Source: Ahaetulla prasina
Lineage: Eukaryota; Chordata; Lepidosauria; Squamata; Colubridae
Direction: 5' to 3'
Assembly: GCF_028640845.1 (NCBI RefSeq)
Contig: NC_080544.1
Location: 55,713,211 to 55,777,210 of the forward strand
Length of the DNA: 64,000 nt
Shown here: piece by piece, positions 31,424 to 41,705 of the stretch
Layout of the letters: each line of letters starts with the position of its first letter
How positions within the stretch are numbered: position 1 is the stretch's first letter
Notes under the pieces: generated by a model
What the model was told of the DNA's origin: nothing
Seen by the model: only the letters and a program-made list of their open reading frames with translations
The model's database searches: none
Made by a program: the position numbers and the translations under genes

Positions 31424-32724
31424 CTACAAATCTTGATCAAGGCAAAACAATAGATGCAATCTACATAGACTTCTGCAAAGCTTTTGACTCAGTAGTACAT
31501 GATAAACTTCTCCTAAAACTAAAAACATATGGCATTTCAGGACCCCTTCACAATTGGATATCTGCTTTTCTGTCTAACAGACAACAAGTGGTCAAAATTG
31601 GTAATGCTCTATCAAATCCTGTTCCTGTCAAGAGTGGCATTCCTCAAGGTAGTGTTCTTGAACCAACACTCTTCATACTATACATAAATGATCTTTGTGA
31701 CCATATCTCAAGTAATTGTGTTCTCTTTGCTGACGATGTCAAACTATTTAACATCATCGACAATACATCTACCATTCAAAAAGACCTTGATCATCTAACC
31801 GCTTGGTCTAAAACTTGGCAACTCCAAATCTCAACCAGCAAATGCTCAGTCTTACATATTGGAAAAAAGAACCCAAACACTAAATACATGTTTGATGGAC
31901 ATTACCTTACAGATGACCCCCACCCTGTTAAAGACCTTGGAGTTTTCATATCAAATGACCTAAGTGCCAAAGGCCACTGCAACTACATAGCAAAAAAGGC
32001 TCTAAGAGTTGTAAACCTAATCTTGCGTAGCTTCTTTTCCAAAAACACTACACTACTAACCAGAGCATATAAAACATTTGCTAGGCCAATTCTTGAATAC
32101 AGCTTGCCTGTCTGGAACCCACATCACATTTCTGACATCAATACAATTGAACGTGTCCAGAAATGTTTTACAAGAAGAGTTCTCCACTCCTCTGAAAACA
32201 ACAAAATACCTTATCCCACCAGACTTGAAATCCTAGGCTTAGAAAACTTAGAACTCCGTCGCATTCAACAAGACCTAAGATTAACCCATAAAATCATCTA
32301 TTGTAATGTCATTCCTGTTAAAGACTACTTCAGTTTCAATTGCAATAATACAAGAGCAACCAATAGATTCAGACTTAATGTTAACCGCTTTAATGTAGAT
32401 TGCAGAAAATATGACTTCTGTAACAGAGTTATCAGTGCTTGGAACACATTACCTGACTCTGTGGTCTCTTCCCAAAATCCCAAAAGCTTTAACCAAAAAC
32501 TTCCTATTATTGACCTCATCCCATTCCTAAGAGGACTATAAGGGTCGTGCATAAAAGCACAAACGTGCCTACCATTCCTGTCCTATTGTTTATTTGTTTT
32601 TTCTTCTTATATATATATGCTTATACTTCCTTATATGACCTCATATATATGCTTATATACTATATAATTTTTTAATGTGATGCTTATATATATTGTTGTG
32701 ACAAAATAAATAAATAAATAAATA
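31424..32724 (+). mobile_element. LINE 'family B' (copy 3, best preserved)
   Basis: 5'-truncated within the reverse transcriptase. It has a long open frame, a 3' UTR of ~160 bp with TATATATGCTTATA-type repeats, and a terminal (AAAT)n tail (32705-32724). It is the reference for the fragments at 2462-3254 and 8146-8761. Its 3' end faces the 3' end of the related minus-strand element at 32889-34825, about 165 bp away. Confidence 0.9.
31430..32541 (+). pseudogene. family B reverse transcriptase, open but 5'-truncated
   Basis: About 370 codons open without a break; the first in-frame methionine is at 31588 but the protein homology begins upstream. RT landmarks in order: motif A IYIDFCKAFDSVVHDKLL (about 31460), LSNRQQVVKIG, motif B SGIPQGSV.EPTLFILYINDL, catalytic motif C LFADDVKLF (about 31725-31751), WQLQISTSKCSVLHIG, KDLGVFIS, RPILEYSLPVWNP, ERVQKCFTRRVLHSS, NLELRR and WNTLPDSVV, ending PFLRGL. 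No frameshift is evident, yet the N-terminal RT, the endonuclease and any ORF1 are gone, so the copy cannot move itself. The layout is that of the CR1/Jockey superfamily. Confidence 0.88.
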
Positions 32725-32888
32725 AACAAATTTAATGTTATTGTGACCTGTGACCCCACACTGCAAAAAGTCTGTCTAGATAGACTTTAGATACCTATTG
32801 CTTGTTCTACCTCTGTTCTTATTTTGACATAGTGTAGCTTAAAGGGTGTTGCATCTCTATCAGTGATCCAGTATCACTACTGCTTCTA

Positions 32889-34825
32889 CTTTATTTTATT
32901 TTATTTATTGTTTATTTCATCAAGCAAGTATTTTATGACAGATACAAGTGTAAACATAATTATAAATACATGAAAAGAAAACATTAGGACAGGGACTGTA
33001 GGCACACTGGTACGCTTATGCACGCCCCTTTCTTAGGAATGGGGTGAGATCTACAGTAGACAGTCTAAGGTTAAAGTTTTGGGGATTTGGGGAAGAAACC
33101 ACAGAGTCAGATAGTGCATTCCAGGTGTTGACAACTCTGTTACTGAAGTCATATTTTCTGCAGTCTAGTTTGGATTGGTTTACCATGAGTATGTATCTAT
33201 TGTGTGCTCTTGTATTGTTTTAGTTGAAGCCAAAGTATTCATTGGCTGGTAGGACATTGTAGTAGATGATTTTATGTACTATGCTTAGGTCAGACTGAAG
33301 ATGGCGAAGTTCTAAATTGTCTAAGCCTGAAATTTCGAGTCTGGTGGGATAAGGTATTTTGTTGCGAGCAGGGGAGTGGAGGACTCTTCTTGTGAAATAT
33401 CTCTGGACTTGCTCAATTGTATTTATGTCTGATATACAGTGGGGGTTCCAGACAGATGACCTGTATTCAAGGATTGGTCTAGCAAATGTTTTGTATGCCC
33501 TAGTTTACAGTTCAATATTACCAGAGAAGAAGCTATGCAAAATTAGGTTAACAACTCTTAATGCTTTTTTAGCAATGCTGTTACAATGATCTCTGGCACT
33601 TAGATCATTTGAGATGAGTAGTCCAAGGTCTTTGACAGAGTGAGGATCATCTGTTAGGTCATATCCATCCAGCTTGTATTTTGTGTTCTGATTTTTTTTG
33701 CCAATGTGTAAGACAGAGCATTTGTTGGTTGAAATTTGGAGTTGCTAATTGTTTGACCATTCTGACACATAGTCAAGGTCTTTTTGGAGAGTAGCAGCAT
33801 TGTCAGTGGTGTTGAATAGTTTTACATCATCTGCAAAGAGAATGCAGTTGCTTATAATATTATTGTAAAAATCATTTATATAAAGTGTAAAAGTGTGGTT
33901 CCTAAAATTCTGCCTTGGGGGACACTGCTGTTAACAAGTGCAGGGTTAGATAAGGCATTCCCTATTTTGACTACTTGCTGCCTGTTCGATAGGAAAGCAG
34001 ATATCCACTTATGCAGGAATCCAGAAATGCCTTAAGATTTTAGTTTTAGAAGTAGCTTGTCATGTACCACTGAATAAAAGGCTTTACAGAAGTCTATATA
34101 AATTGCATCTATTGATTTACCCTGGTTGAGTTTTGAAGCCCATATGTTTTTGCAGTGTAATAGTTGCAGATTGCAGGACAATTTTTTCCTAAAGCCAAAT
34201 TGCTTGTTAGAGAGTAGGTTGTTAGTCTCTAAGTAGATGGTTTATGATTGATTCCATGACTTTGTAGAAGACACAACATAATGAGGTTGATCTGTAATTA
34301 TCAACTAGGCTGGGGTCACACTTTTTGAAGATAGGGATGACCGTGGCTAGTGACCATAAGTTAGGTAAGGAGCTGGTTCTGAAAGATAATTAGGAAATTA
34401 TGCTAAGTGGTTCTGCTATGGTGGTTGAGAGCTTCTTTAGAAAGCAGGCACATAATCCATTAGGGCCAATCGATAGAGATGGTTTTAGGTTGCGTAGTGC
34501 CTTTTCAATGGCATCTTCTGTGAAATTGACATGTTATAGATCGTTGTGATTGGTTGTGGTACAATTGGGAAATGAGGAGCATGAGCTATTGCTGTTTACA
34601 AAGACTGAACTGTAGAATGTGTTGAAGAGGTTGGCCTTAATGGTTTCATCATTACAGTCTTTCCTATTTGGTCCCCCAGTGGTGGGATGGATCTTGAGTC
34701 TTTAAGTTTGTTATTTACAAAATTGTAGAAGGCCTAGCTGGATTTAGTACGTATTAGGTTTTCCTCTTGTGTGCTGTGATAATTGATGCATTCTACCTTT
34801 ATCTGTCAGCATATGGTTTTGTAGC
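32889..34825 (-). mobile_element. older LINE related to family B, minus strand
   Basis: Read on the minus strand it contains a decayed RT collinear with 31430-32541 but extending farther upstream (into a VIPIFKKCDPSLVDNYRS-like segment at about 34350). Landmarks include LFADDVKLFNTTDN (about 33840), LDYVSEWS, KDLGLLIS, ERR/EQVQRYFTRRVLHS, RLEISGLDNLELR, and TPFLRK just before the 3' UTR. Many stops interrupt it. Its 3' UTR differs from family B copies 1-3, so it is a sister subfamily. The 3' end carries an imperfect AAAT-type tail at 32889-32920. The far 5' end is approximate. Confidence 0.85.
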
Positions 34826-36616
34826 AACTTTTGAACTTGAAAAACTTCAAGTGGTAAAAAGGATATTGTAATGATACTAAGACAAGTTGAAAGAGGCAAG
34901 ATGATTTCACTGACATATTTTGCTTCTCCTAAAATATTGTGATGTCTTAAACAATTTGAACTAGTAACTGCTGTTAATCTCTGCCTTCAATCACTGGAAT
35001 TACCGTATAAATCAATTTCATTGGTTGTCTAAAGGAGTCAAAATGGTTTCTTTAGGTTTAATCAAATTAGAATAATTATTTTGTTATATGTGATTGCATT
35101 TTACAAACATTATGGATTTATTGCAATATCCAATTAAAACTGATTATTTGTTTAGTTTAATTATTTTAGTTTTAAAGGAAATAAAAGATGTCCAAGAGAT
35201 TTGATGAAAAGAGATTTGGGGGATATTTGATGACAAGCCACTTATTACTGCTCTTCCAAAGGACATTGTCCTTATAGAACAACTATTTTTAATCTGAATA
35301 TTTTATTCCTTTACCATAATATTAAGAATAATCTTAGGCTTTATAAATCAGGAAACATATGCAAAATGTCAGCTATATTTAAGCTTCAATTGAGAACTAT
35401 TGCTGATACTATTGCTGTTCTCCAAATAATAATTATTTCCTCTAATTGGATTCATAGTAGGTTTGGTATCATCAACAGATATTCATTAAATTGGGCTGAA
35501 TCCCTGAATTTATGACCTAATTTTGGACTTCCGTGAAGATCTTGACTTGAACTGTTTTGCCAGTTGGAGAAGGTGGTGCTGTAGAGCCATGCAATGCAGA
35601 GCCAACTCTTTGAAGGAATGCAGACCTCTCTCTTTGTGTTTGTCTTCGCCTGGCTTGTTGGTCTTCATGTAGAAGTGTTCGTTGAAAGTGACTCTTTCAT
35701 TCTGTTAAGGGGTTATTTTCAGCTTTAGGATTTATTGAAAGTACTGAAATAAATCTTTCAGTTGAAGAAAGAACTATAGCAAAGGATTTTCTCATAACAG
35801 ATTATAAAGTAATTGATTTTTCAGCTGTTGTATTCCTTTTCTAAAATGGTAGGATTTTTTTTAGATTTACAAATATTTTTAATTTTTTTGGGCGGTAGTA
35901 GCTAGCAGATTATCACCACACTCCTTATTGTGGTCCTAGGGTAAAAAATTAATTAAGGGCCATGTTCCAAATTCTTTTTTTAAAAAATGACCAGAATACT
36001 AACAGCTTTTAAAAGTTTTGTTTGGTTGGAACTTGGCTCAACAAAAATGTTCCAAATTTTGTTCATCATTTATTGTGAAGTTCAAAAATGTGAACTCCAG
36101 TCCCAAATTGTGGAATGATCATAATCTAGGTGTCTGTCTTTCCCTCTCTCCCTCCCCCCCTCTCTCTTTCTCTCTCTCACAGAGGGAAAAAGCACAAGAT
36201 GAATTAGCATTTTATGTATCAGTTTTTTCATTAAGATCAGTATGAAAAAGAATTCTGAAGTTGTTCATTATTACAAAGACATTTGCTATCTACCCTGTAT
36301 GATGAAATGCAGTAAGCTGGATTCACTGAAGGAAGGCGGTGACTTCCAGAGACATAAGAGAGAAAAGAGAGTGAGGACAGCTCCTACTTAATAGTTCTCA
36401 GATGCAGTTAATCAAATGTTTACTCTAGCAAGATTCTGTTTATAGGTGTGGAAATAATAAAGAATTCAGCTTGGAAGAATAACCATGTGTTATTCTCAGT
36501 TTTGGAACTTGACATCGTGTTTACACAAAACACAGAACTATTTTGATCACCAGAAGTCAGTATGTAACTGATTTCATTCTTATTGGGAATAAACACATCT
36601 AAGTAGCCAGATCACT
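34826..36616. other. unassigned DNA with a TC run
   Basis: No recognised repeat family or gene. A TC/CCCTC-rich tract lies at 36134-36180, and the 75-codon frame over it is a repeat artefact. Confidence 0.5.
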
Positions 36617-36865
36617 CAAGGGTCCTTGAGTGGCTCGGACTGCTAAGACAGTCTGTTATTAATAGCAGCTGCTTGCAATTACTGCAGGTTCAAGTCCCAC
36701 CAGGCCCAAGGTTGACTCAGCCTTCCATCCTTTATAAGGTAGGTAAAATGAGATTTGTTGGGGGCAATAAGTTGACTTTGTATATAATATACAAATGGAT
36801 GAAGACTATTGCTTGACATAGTGTAAGCCGCCCTGAGTCTTCGGAGAAGGGCGGATATAAATGCA

Positions 36866-36910
<45 letters not shown>
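36617..36910 (+). mobile_element. tRNA-derived SINE with L2-type 3' end (copy A)
   Basis: The head contains a tRNA-like part with a B-box GGTTCAAGTCC (36687-36697). The MIR-like core has TTGACTCAGCCTTCCATCC and GATTTGTTGGGGGCAATAAG. The 3' end is GCCGCCCTGAGTCTTCGGAGAAGGGCGG (about 36828-36855), nearly the L2 terminal stem-loop. It ends in an (AATC)n tail of about ten units (36867-36910). The A-box is less clear, near TGGCTCGGACTGC. Confidence 0.85.
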
Positions 36911-36913
<3 letters not shown>

Positions 36914-37164
36914 GCTCAGGCTGTTAAGAAGCCTGTTATTAGAACACAGTAGCCTGCAATTACTGCAGGTTCAAGCCCGGCCCAAGGTTGACTCAGCCTT
37001 CCATCCTTTATAAGGTAGGTAAAATGAGGACCCAGATTGTTGGGGGGGCAATAAGTTGACTTTGTAAAAAATATACAAATAGAATGAGACTATTGCCTTA
37101 TACACTGTAAGCCGCCCTGAGTCTACGGAGAATGGCGGGATATAAATGTAAACAAAAAAAAAAT
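36911..37164 (+). mobile_element. tRNA-derived SINE with L2-type 3' end (copy B)
   Basis: A second copy of the same SINE begins inside the AATC tail of copy A (AGCTCAGGCTGTTAAGAAG) and ends ...GGCGGGATATAAATGTAAAC, an A run and AATCAATC. It is truncated at the head and shorter than copy A by several deletions, including part of the segment after the B-box. AATCAAT on both sides is consistent with insertion into copy A's tail, though the low-complexity target makes this hard to prove. Confidence 0.8.
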
Positions 37165-37342
37165 CAATCTTATGCTATAGAGATAAAACCATCTCTTGGG
37201 AAATCACGAATCTTTACACTTTAGATGCTCTTTAGTAAATTAGCCCTACAAGCTATCCAGGTGTTCATGCTCAGGGATATTGCAGGAAGGATATTGCAGT
37301 TTATCAGTGTGGTATATATAATTTACCTTCCCTTAAACTTGT

Positions 37343-37373
<31 letters not shown>

Positions 37374-38131
37374 CACAGTGTTATACAGATATATAAATAT
37401 ACAGCTCTTTCTCTTCAAAATGAAGAGAAATTGTCAATAGTGCAGAGGTTTTTGCACAGCACCGGAACAAAAGCAAATTTATAAAATAATGCTCTAAATG
37501 GTATCTATACTCTGCTGTTTTGGTACATGGAAATTATCTCTCTGTTGAATATACATCAAGTTTGAAGCAGGGCTCAGGGACTATTTAAAGAAACACTATG
37601 CAATTTTATCTTACCTTATCACTAAACACAAAATCCATTGTGACAGTAAAAGCCATATGGATTTCAAAATTGATTATTCATTACCAAGATTGATGGTTTT
37701 ATAGCTGTTTCTGAATAATACATTTTCATACAGATTAGATCTGCTTTGTCTTGTCATCATATAGCTTATATTTCAAATGGCTGGAAAAAATAGAAAACAT
37801 ATAGTAACAGTCTAGTTAATTTAATAATTCATCATAGTGTATACTAAGCCAGCATTTTCAATCATATAGTGGAGACATTGGACTGGGACTAGAGACACCT
37901 GGATTCAGGTTTACACTCAACCATGGAAAGTCATAGTATAACTTTGGATGGATTATTATCTTGTAGTTGAATCAAATTCACAGAGTAGGGCTAAAAGGAA
38001 GATACTCATGTCAAACACACTGAGTTTAATTATGATAGAGGGCAAAAGAGTTATGTCCATGTCTGCTATTAAAAAGAAAAGTTCGAGTTTAGTTTTAAGT
38101 GGAGATTACTTTTGATGGATGTCATTCAAAT
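37165..38131. other. unassigned DNA with a CA run
   Basis: (CA)13 lies at about 37343-37368, followed by TATATA. The 71-codon frame here (YTHTHTHTHIY) is an artefact of it. Nothing else recognised. Confidence 0.55.
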
Positions 38132-38520
38132 TTGAATAGAATAGAATAGAATAGAATTTTTTATTGGCCAAGTGTGATTGGATACACAAGGAATTTGTCT
38201 TGGTGCATATGCTGTCAGTGTACATAAAAGAAAAGATACGTTCATCAAGAATTCTAAGGTACAACACTTAATGATAATCATAGGGTACAAATCATAGGAT
38301 ACAAATAAGCAATCAGGAAACAATCAATATCAATATAAATTGTAAGGATACAAGCAATGAAGTTACAGTCATAAGTAGGAGATGGGTGATGGGAATGATG
38401 AGAAGATTAATAGTGCAGATTTAGTAAATAGTTTGGCAGTTTTGAGGGAATTATTTGTTTAGTAGAGTGATTGTTTAGTAGAGAAAAAAACTGTTCTTGT
38501 ATCTAGTTGTTCTTTAATGA
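38132..38520 (-). mobile_element. CR1-L3-type LINE 3' end with AATAG tail
   Basis: The plus strand starts with (GAATA)4 at 38134-38154, followed by TTGGCCAAGTGTGATTGG and CAAGGAATTTGTCTTGGTGC. On the minus strand the element ends ...CCAATCACACTTGGCCAATAA + ATTCT units. The copy at 46375-46557 is the same family on the other strand. Snake CR1-L3 elements with AATAG/ATTCT tails are known to seed microsatellites, and this matches that description. Only the non-coding 3' part is recognisable. Confidence 0.8.
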
Positions 38521-39039
38521 CTTCTTTAGGTAATGGATCTGAGAAAGTTTAAAGATGATAAAGTCCAATACTAGTGCTATTCTGGATCCTTTTAAACTAT
38601 ATTTTTCAATTACTAACCAGATTTGAAACTCAACTTAAGCTGACCTAGTGGCTTTAAGAAATAATTTTTTCTTCAGAGAAGGAAGAGTTAAGGAAGTCTG
38701 ACTATTTATCATGAATGTAAATATAGAAGTGTGAGCTAGCCAGTGTATTTTGGTTCCCTAATGATTAATAGAAAAAATATATTTTTGGCGGACCATTTAT
38801 CAATGTACTTTTGCATTGCAAGATATTGCAACACAGGAATCCGTAAAATGTGCCTAGTTGGGATAAGAAGAAAACAGTACTCTGAAACTGGAATAGTTAA
38901 GAATGAATTGGGTGATTAAAGTGTAGGATAAAATCAGATTTAGGCAATGTCATGAAGACAAGCTTCAAACAGAGACTGCTGAGACATGTTTCTACCATTG
39001 TTAGGTAAGGCTTTGTGGTGAGCCATGGTGGCACGATGG
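38521..39039. other. unassigned DNA
   Basis: About 520 bp with no recognised repeat or coding signal. Confidence 0.5.
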
Positions 39040-39147
39040 TTATTTATTTATTTATTTATTTATTTAATTAGATTTTTATACCGCCCTTCTCCCGAAGGAC
39101 TCAGGGCGGTTTACAGCCAGATAAAAACAGAACAACAATATAAATAC
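39040..39147 (-). mobile_element. L2 LINE, very short 3' end
   Basis: Only an AAAT-type tail (39040-39066), the terminal stem-loop CCGCCC...GGGCGG (about 39080-39109) and some 40 bp of 3' UTR are present. It directly abuts the tail of the longer L2 at 39148. It is either an extreme 5' truncation inserted at the tail of its neighbour or a partial duplication of that neighbour's end. Confidence 0.85.
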
Positions 39148-41512
39148 AAGATTTATTTATTTATTTATTATTTACATTTGTATACCGCCCTTCTCCCGAA
39201 GGACTCAGGGCGGTTCACAGCCAAATAAAAATACAATACTATAAATACAGATTAAAAATACAATTAAAAAACTTATTAAAATTGGCCAGAATTAAAATTT
39301 GGAACTAAAAACCCATTAAAACCCATTAAAACACATTAAAACACTACCCCAGTCCAGCGCAGATGAATAAATAGGTTTTAAGCTCGCGGCGAAAGGTCCG
39401 GAGGTCCGGAAGTTGACGAAGTCCTGGGGGGAGTTCGTTCCAGAGGGCGGGAGCCCCCACAGAGAAGGCCCTTCCCCTGGGTGTCGCCAGACGACACTGT
39501 CGCGCCGATGGCACCCTGAGGAGCCCTCTCTGGGAGAGCGCACGGGTCGGTGAGAGGTATTCGGTAGCAGCAGGCGGTCCCGTAAGTATCCGGCCCTATG
39601 CCATGGAGCGCTTTAAAGACATTCACCAACACCTTGAAGCGCACCCGAAGGCCACAGGTAGCCAGTGCAGCCGGCGCAGGATAGGTGTCACTGGGAGCCA
39701 CGAGGCTCCCTCAATCACCCGCGCCGCTGCATTCTGGACTAACTGTAGCCTCCGGATGCCCCTCAAGGGGAGCCCCATGTAGAGAGCATTGCAGTAGTCC
39801 AGACGAGACGTCACAAGGGCGTGAGTGACTGTGCACAAGGCATCCCGGTCTAGAAAGGGGCGCAATTGGCGCACCAGGCGAACCTGGTGGAAAGCTCTCC
39901 TGGAGACGGCCGTCAAGTGGTCTTCAAAAGACAGCCGTTCATCCAGGAGAACGCCCAAATTGCGCACCCTCTCCATCGGGGCCAATGACTCGCTCCCGAC
40001 AGTCAGCCGCGGACTCAGCTGTATCCGGGCTGAAAGCCGGACTGGAACGGGTCTAGATAGACAGTTTCATCCAGGTATTGGGGTAATTGACGTGCCACCA
40101 CACTCTCTACAACCTTCACCACAAAGCGAAGGTTGGAGACCGGATGATAATTTCCTAAAACAAGGCAGTAGGAACAACCCCTTCCAACAAAGAAGCATTG
40201 GTAATCCCCAGGAGCCAGCCTCGTGTCACCTCCTGCGTGGCCAGCACCAACCAGGAGGGGCATAGGTCCAGTAAACGTGGTGGCATTCAACCTCCCCAAC
40301 AACCTGTCCATGTCCTCAGGAGCCACAGGATCAAATTCATCCCAAACAGTCTCAACAAGACGAGTCTCTGACCTCTCACCTGGATCTACCAATTTTGATC
40401 CAGACCATCCCGCAGCTGAACAATTTTATCGTATAGATAACCACTAAACTCCTCGGCACGTCCCTGTAATGGGTCATCCTGCACCTCCTGTTGAAGGAGA
40501 GAGCGGGTCACCGGAAACAGGGCGGCCAGGTGGTTATCTGCCGATGCAATGAGGGAGGAGACGTAGAAACGTCTCGCGTCCCTCAATGCCACTAAGGTAG
40601 GTCCTACTATAGGACCAAACCAGTGTCCGGTCAGCCTCCGAACGGCTGGATCTCCAGGAACTCTCTAGGCATCTTCTCTGGCGTTTCATCTCCCTCAGCT
40701 CCTCAGAGAACCAAGGAGATGGTTGAGACCTACGCCGGGTCAGAGGCCGCAAAGGCACGACACGGTCTAGAGCCCCAGCCACGGCCAGTTCCCAAGCCGC
40801 AACTAGTTCTCCAGCCGTGCCATGGGCCAGATCCTCAGGGAACGGCCCAAGCTCCATCAGGAACCTCTCCGGGTCCATCAGGTGCCTGGGACGGAACCAA
40901 CGTATTGGTCCCGTCTCCCTGCGGTGTTGAGTGGCGGTCCGAAAGTCCAGATGAAGGAGAGAATGATCTGACCATGACAAAGGCTCATTAGCTAGGTCTC
41001 GCAAATCCAGATCATTCAACCACTGTCCAGAGATGAAAATCAAATCCAGCGTGCCTCCCCCAATGTGAGTAGGGCCATCAACTACTTGCGTCAGGTCCAA
41101 GGCCGTCATGGAGGCCATGAACTCCCGAGCTGTTGTTGATGACACGCCGGTCGATGGCAAGTTAAAGTCCCCCATGACCATAAGTCTGGGGGTCTCAACT
41201 GCCACCTCGGCAAGCACCTCCAACAGCTCGGGCAGGGCTGTTGTCATGCAGCAAGGAGCCAGGTACGCGACTAACAAGCCCATCTGATCCCTATGACTTT
41301 ACAAAGAGGGATTCACAACTGGCAATCTGAGGAACCCTCGGTTCTAGACTCTCCTTAATAACAACCGCCACCCCCCCACCCCTACCTTGGGCCCTCGGCT
41401 GGTGGAATGCTCAGAAACCTGGTGGGCACATTTCAACAAGGGGCACCCCCCCTCCGTGCCCAACCAGGTTTCCGTAATGCCCATAAGGTCCGCGGAGCCT
41501 TGCGGAGAATGC
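39148..41512 (-). mobile_element. L2 LINE with endonuclease, RT core deleted (copy 3)
   Basis: Minus-strand L2 of ~2.36 kb. From its 5' side: the apurinic-type endonuclease (41512-40534), the linker and RT N-terminal part (about 40530-40020), then directly the RT thumb and C-terminal domain (about 40005-39380). The 3' UTR, stem-loop (about 39184-39212) and AAAT tail follow. Compared with the copy at 54362-56249, about 0.5 kb holding RT motifs A, B and YADD is missing. The join at about 40010-40030 lies where the intact copy has two similar short sequences (CTGTACCGGGAAGCCGG and CTGTAACCGGG...AAGCCGG). Confidence 0.92.
40534..41512 (-). pseudogene. L2 ORF2 endonuclease domain
   Basis: The reading frame begins near ITETWL (41490; conserved catalytic Glu) and is out of frame from there to about 41290. 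From 41283 it is open for 249 codons: MGLLVAYLAPCC..., GDFNLPSTG (conserved D/N pair), LDLIFIS and SDHSLLHLDF (SDH motif), then a basic region (RRRSQPSPWFSEELREMKRQ) leading towards the RT. This domain nicks the target DNA. The N-terminal part of the endonuclease is truncated. The plus-strand frames over it, 39825-40447 and 40623-40991, are antisense shadows of GC-rich coding sequence. Confidence 0.9.
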
Positions 41513-41535
41513 AGTATTTCAGTCTAATTCTGCTG

Positions 41536-41705
41536 ACTGCCAACTTTGATCCTGATTAGCTCAAGGTTGACTCAGCCTTCCATCCTTCCAAAGTCAGTAA
41601 AATGAGGACCCAGATTGTTGGGGACAATATGCTGACTCTGTAAACTGCTTAGAGAGGATTTAAAGCACTGCGAAGTGGCATAGAAGCCTAAGTGCTGTTA
41701 CTATT
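41536..41705 (+). mobile_element. MIR-like SINE fragment
   Basis: Contains CTCAAGGTTGACTCAGCC, TCAGTAAAATGAGGACCCAG, ATTGTTGGGGACAATATGCTG and a tail AGTGCTGTTACTATT. The core matches the SINE pair at 36617-37164 but the 3' end is the other type (GCATAGAAGCCTAAGTGCTGTTA), also seen at 53821-54058. It lies just outside the 5' edge of the L2. Confidence 0.8.

Noticed and set aside
39825..40991. Plus-strand frames of 146, 74 and 122 codons
   Set aside because: They are antisense shadows of the L2 endonuclease/RT; the minus strand carries the GDFNLP and SDH motifs.
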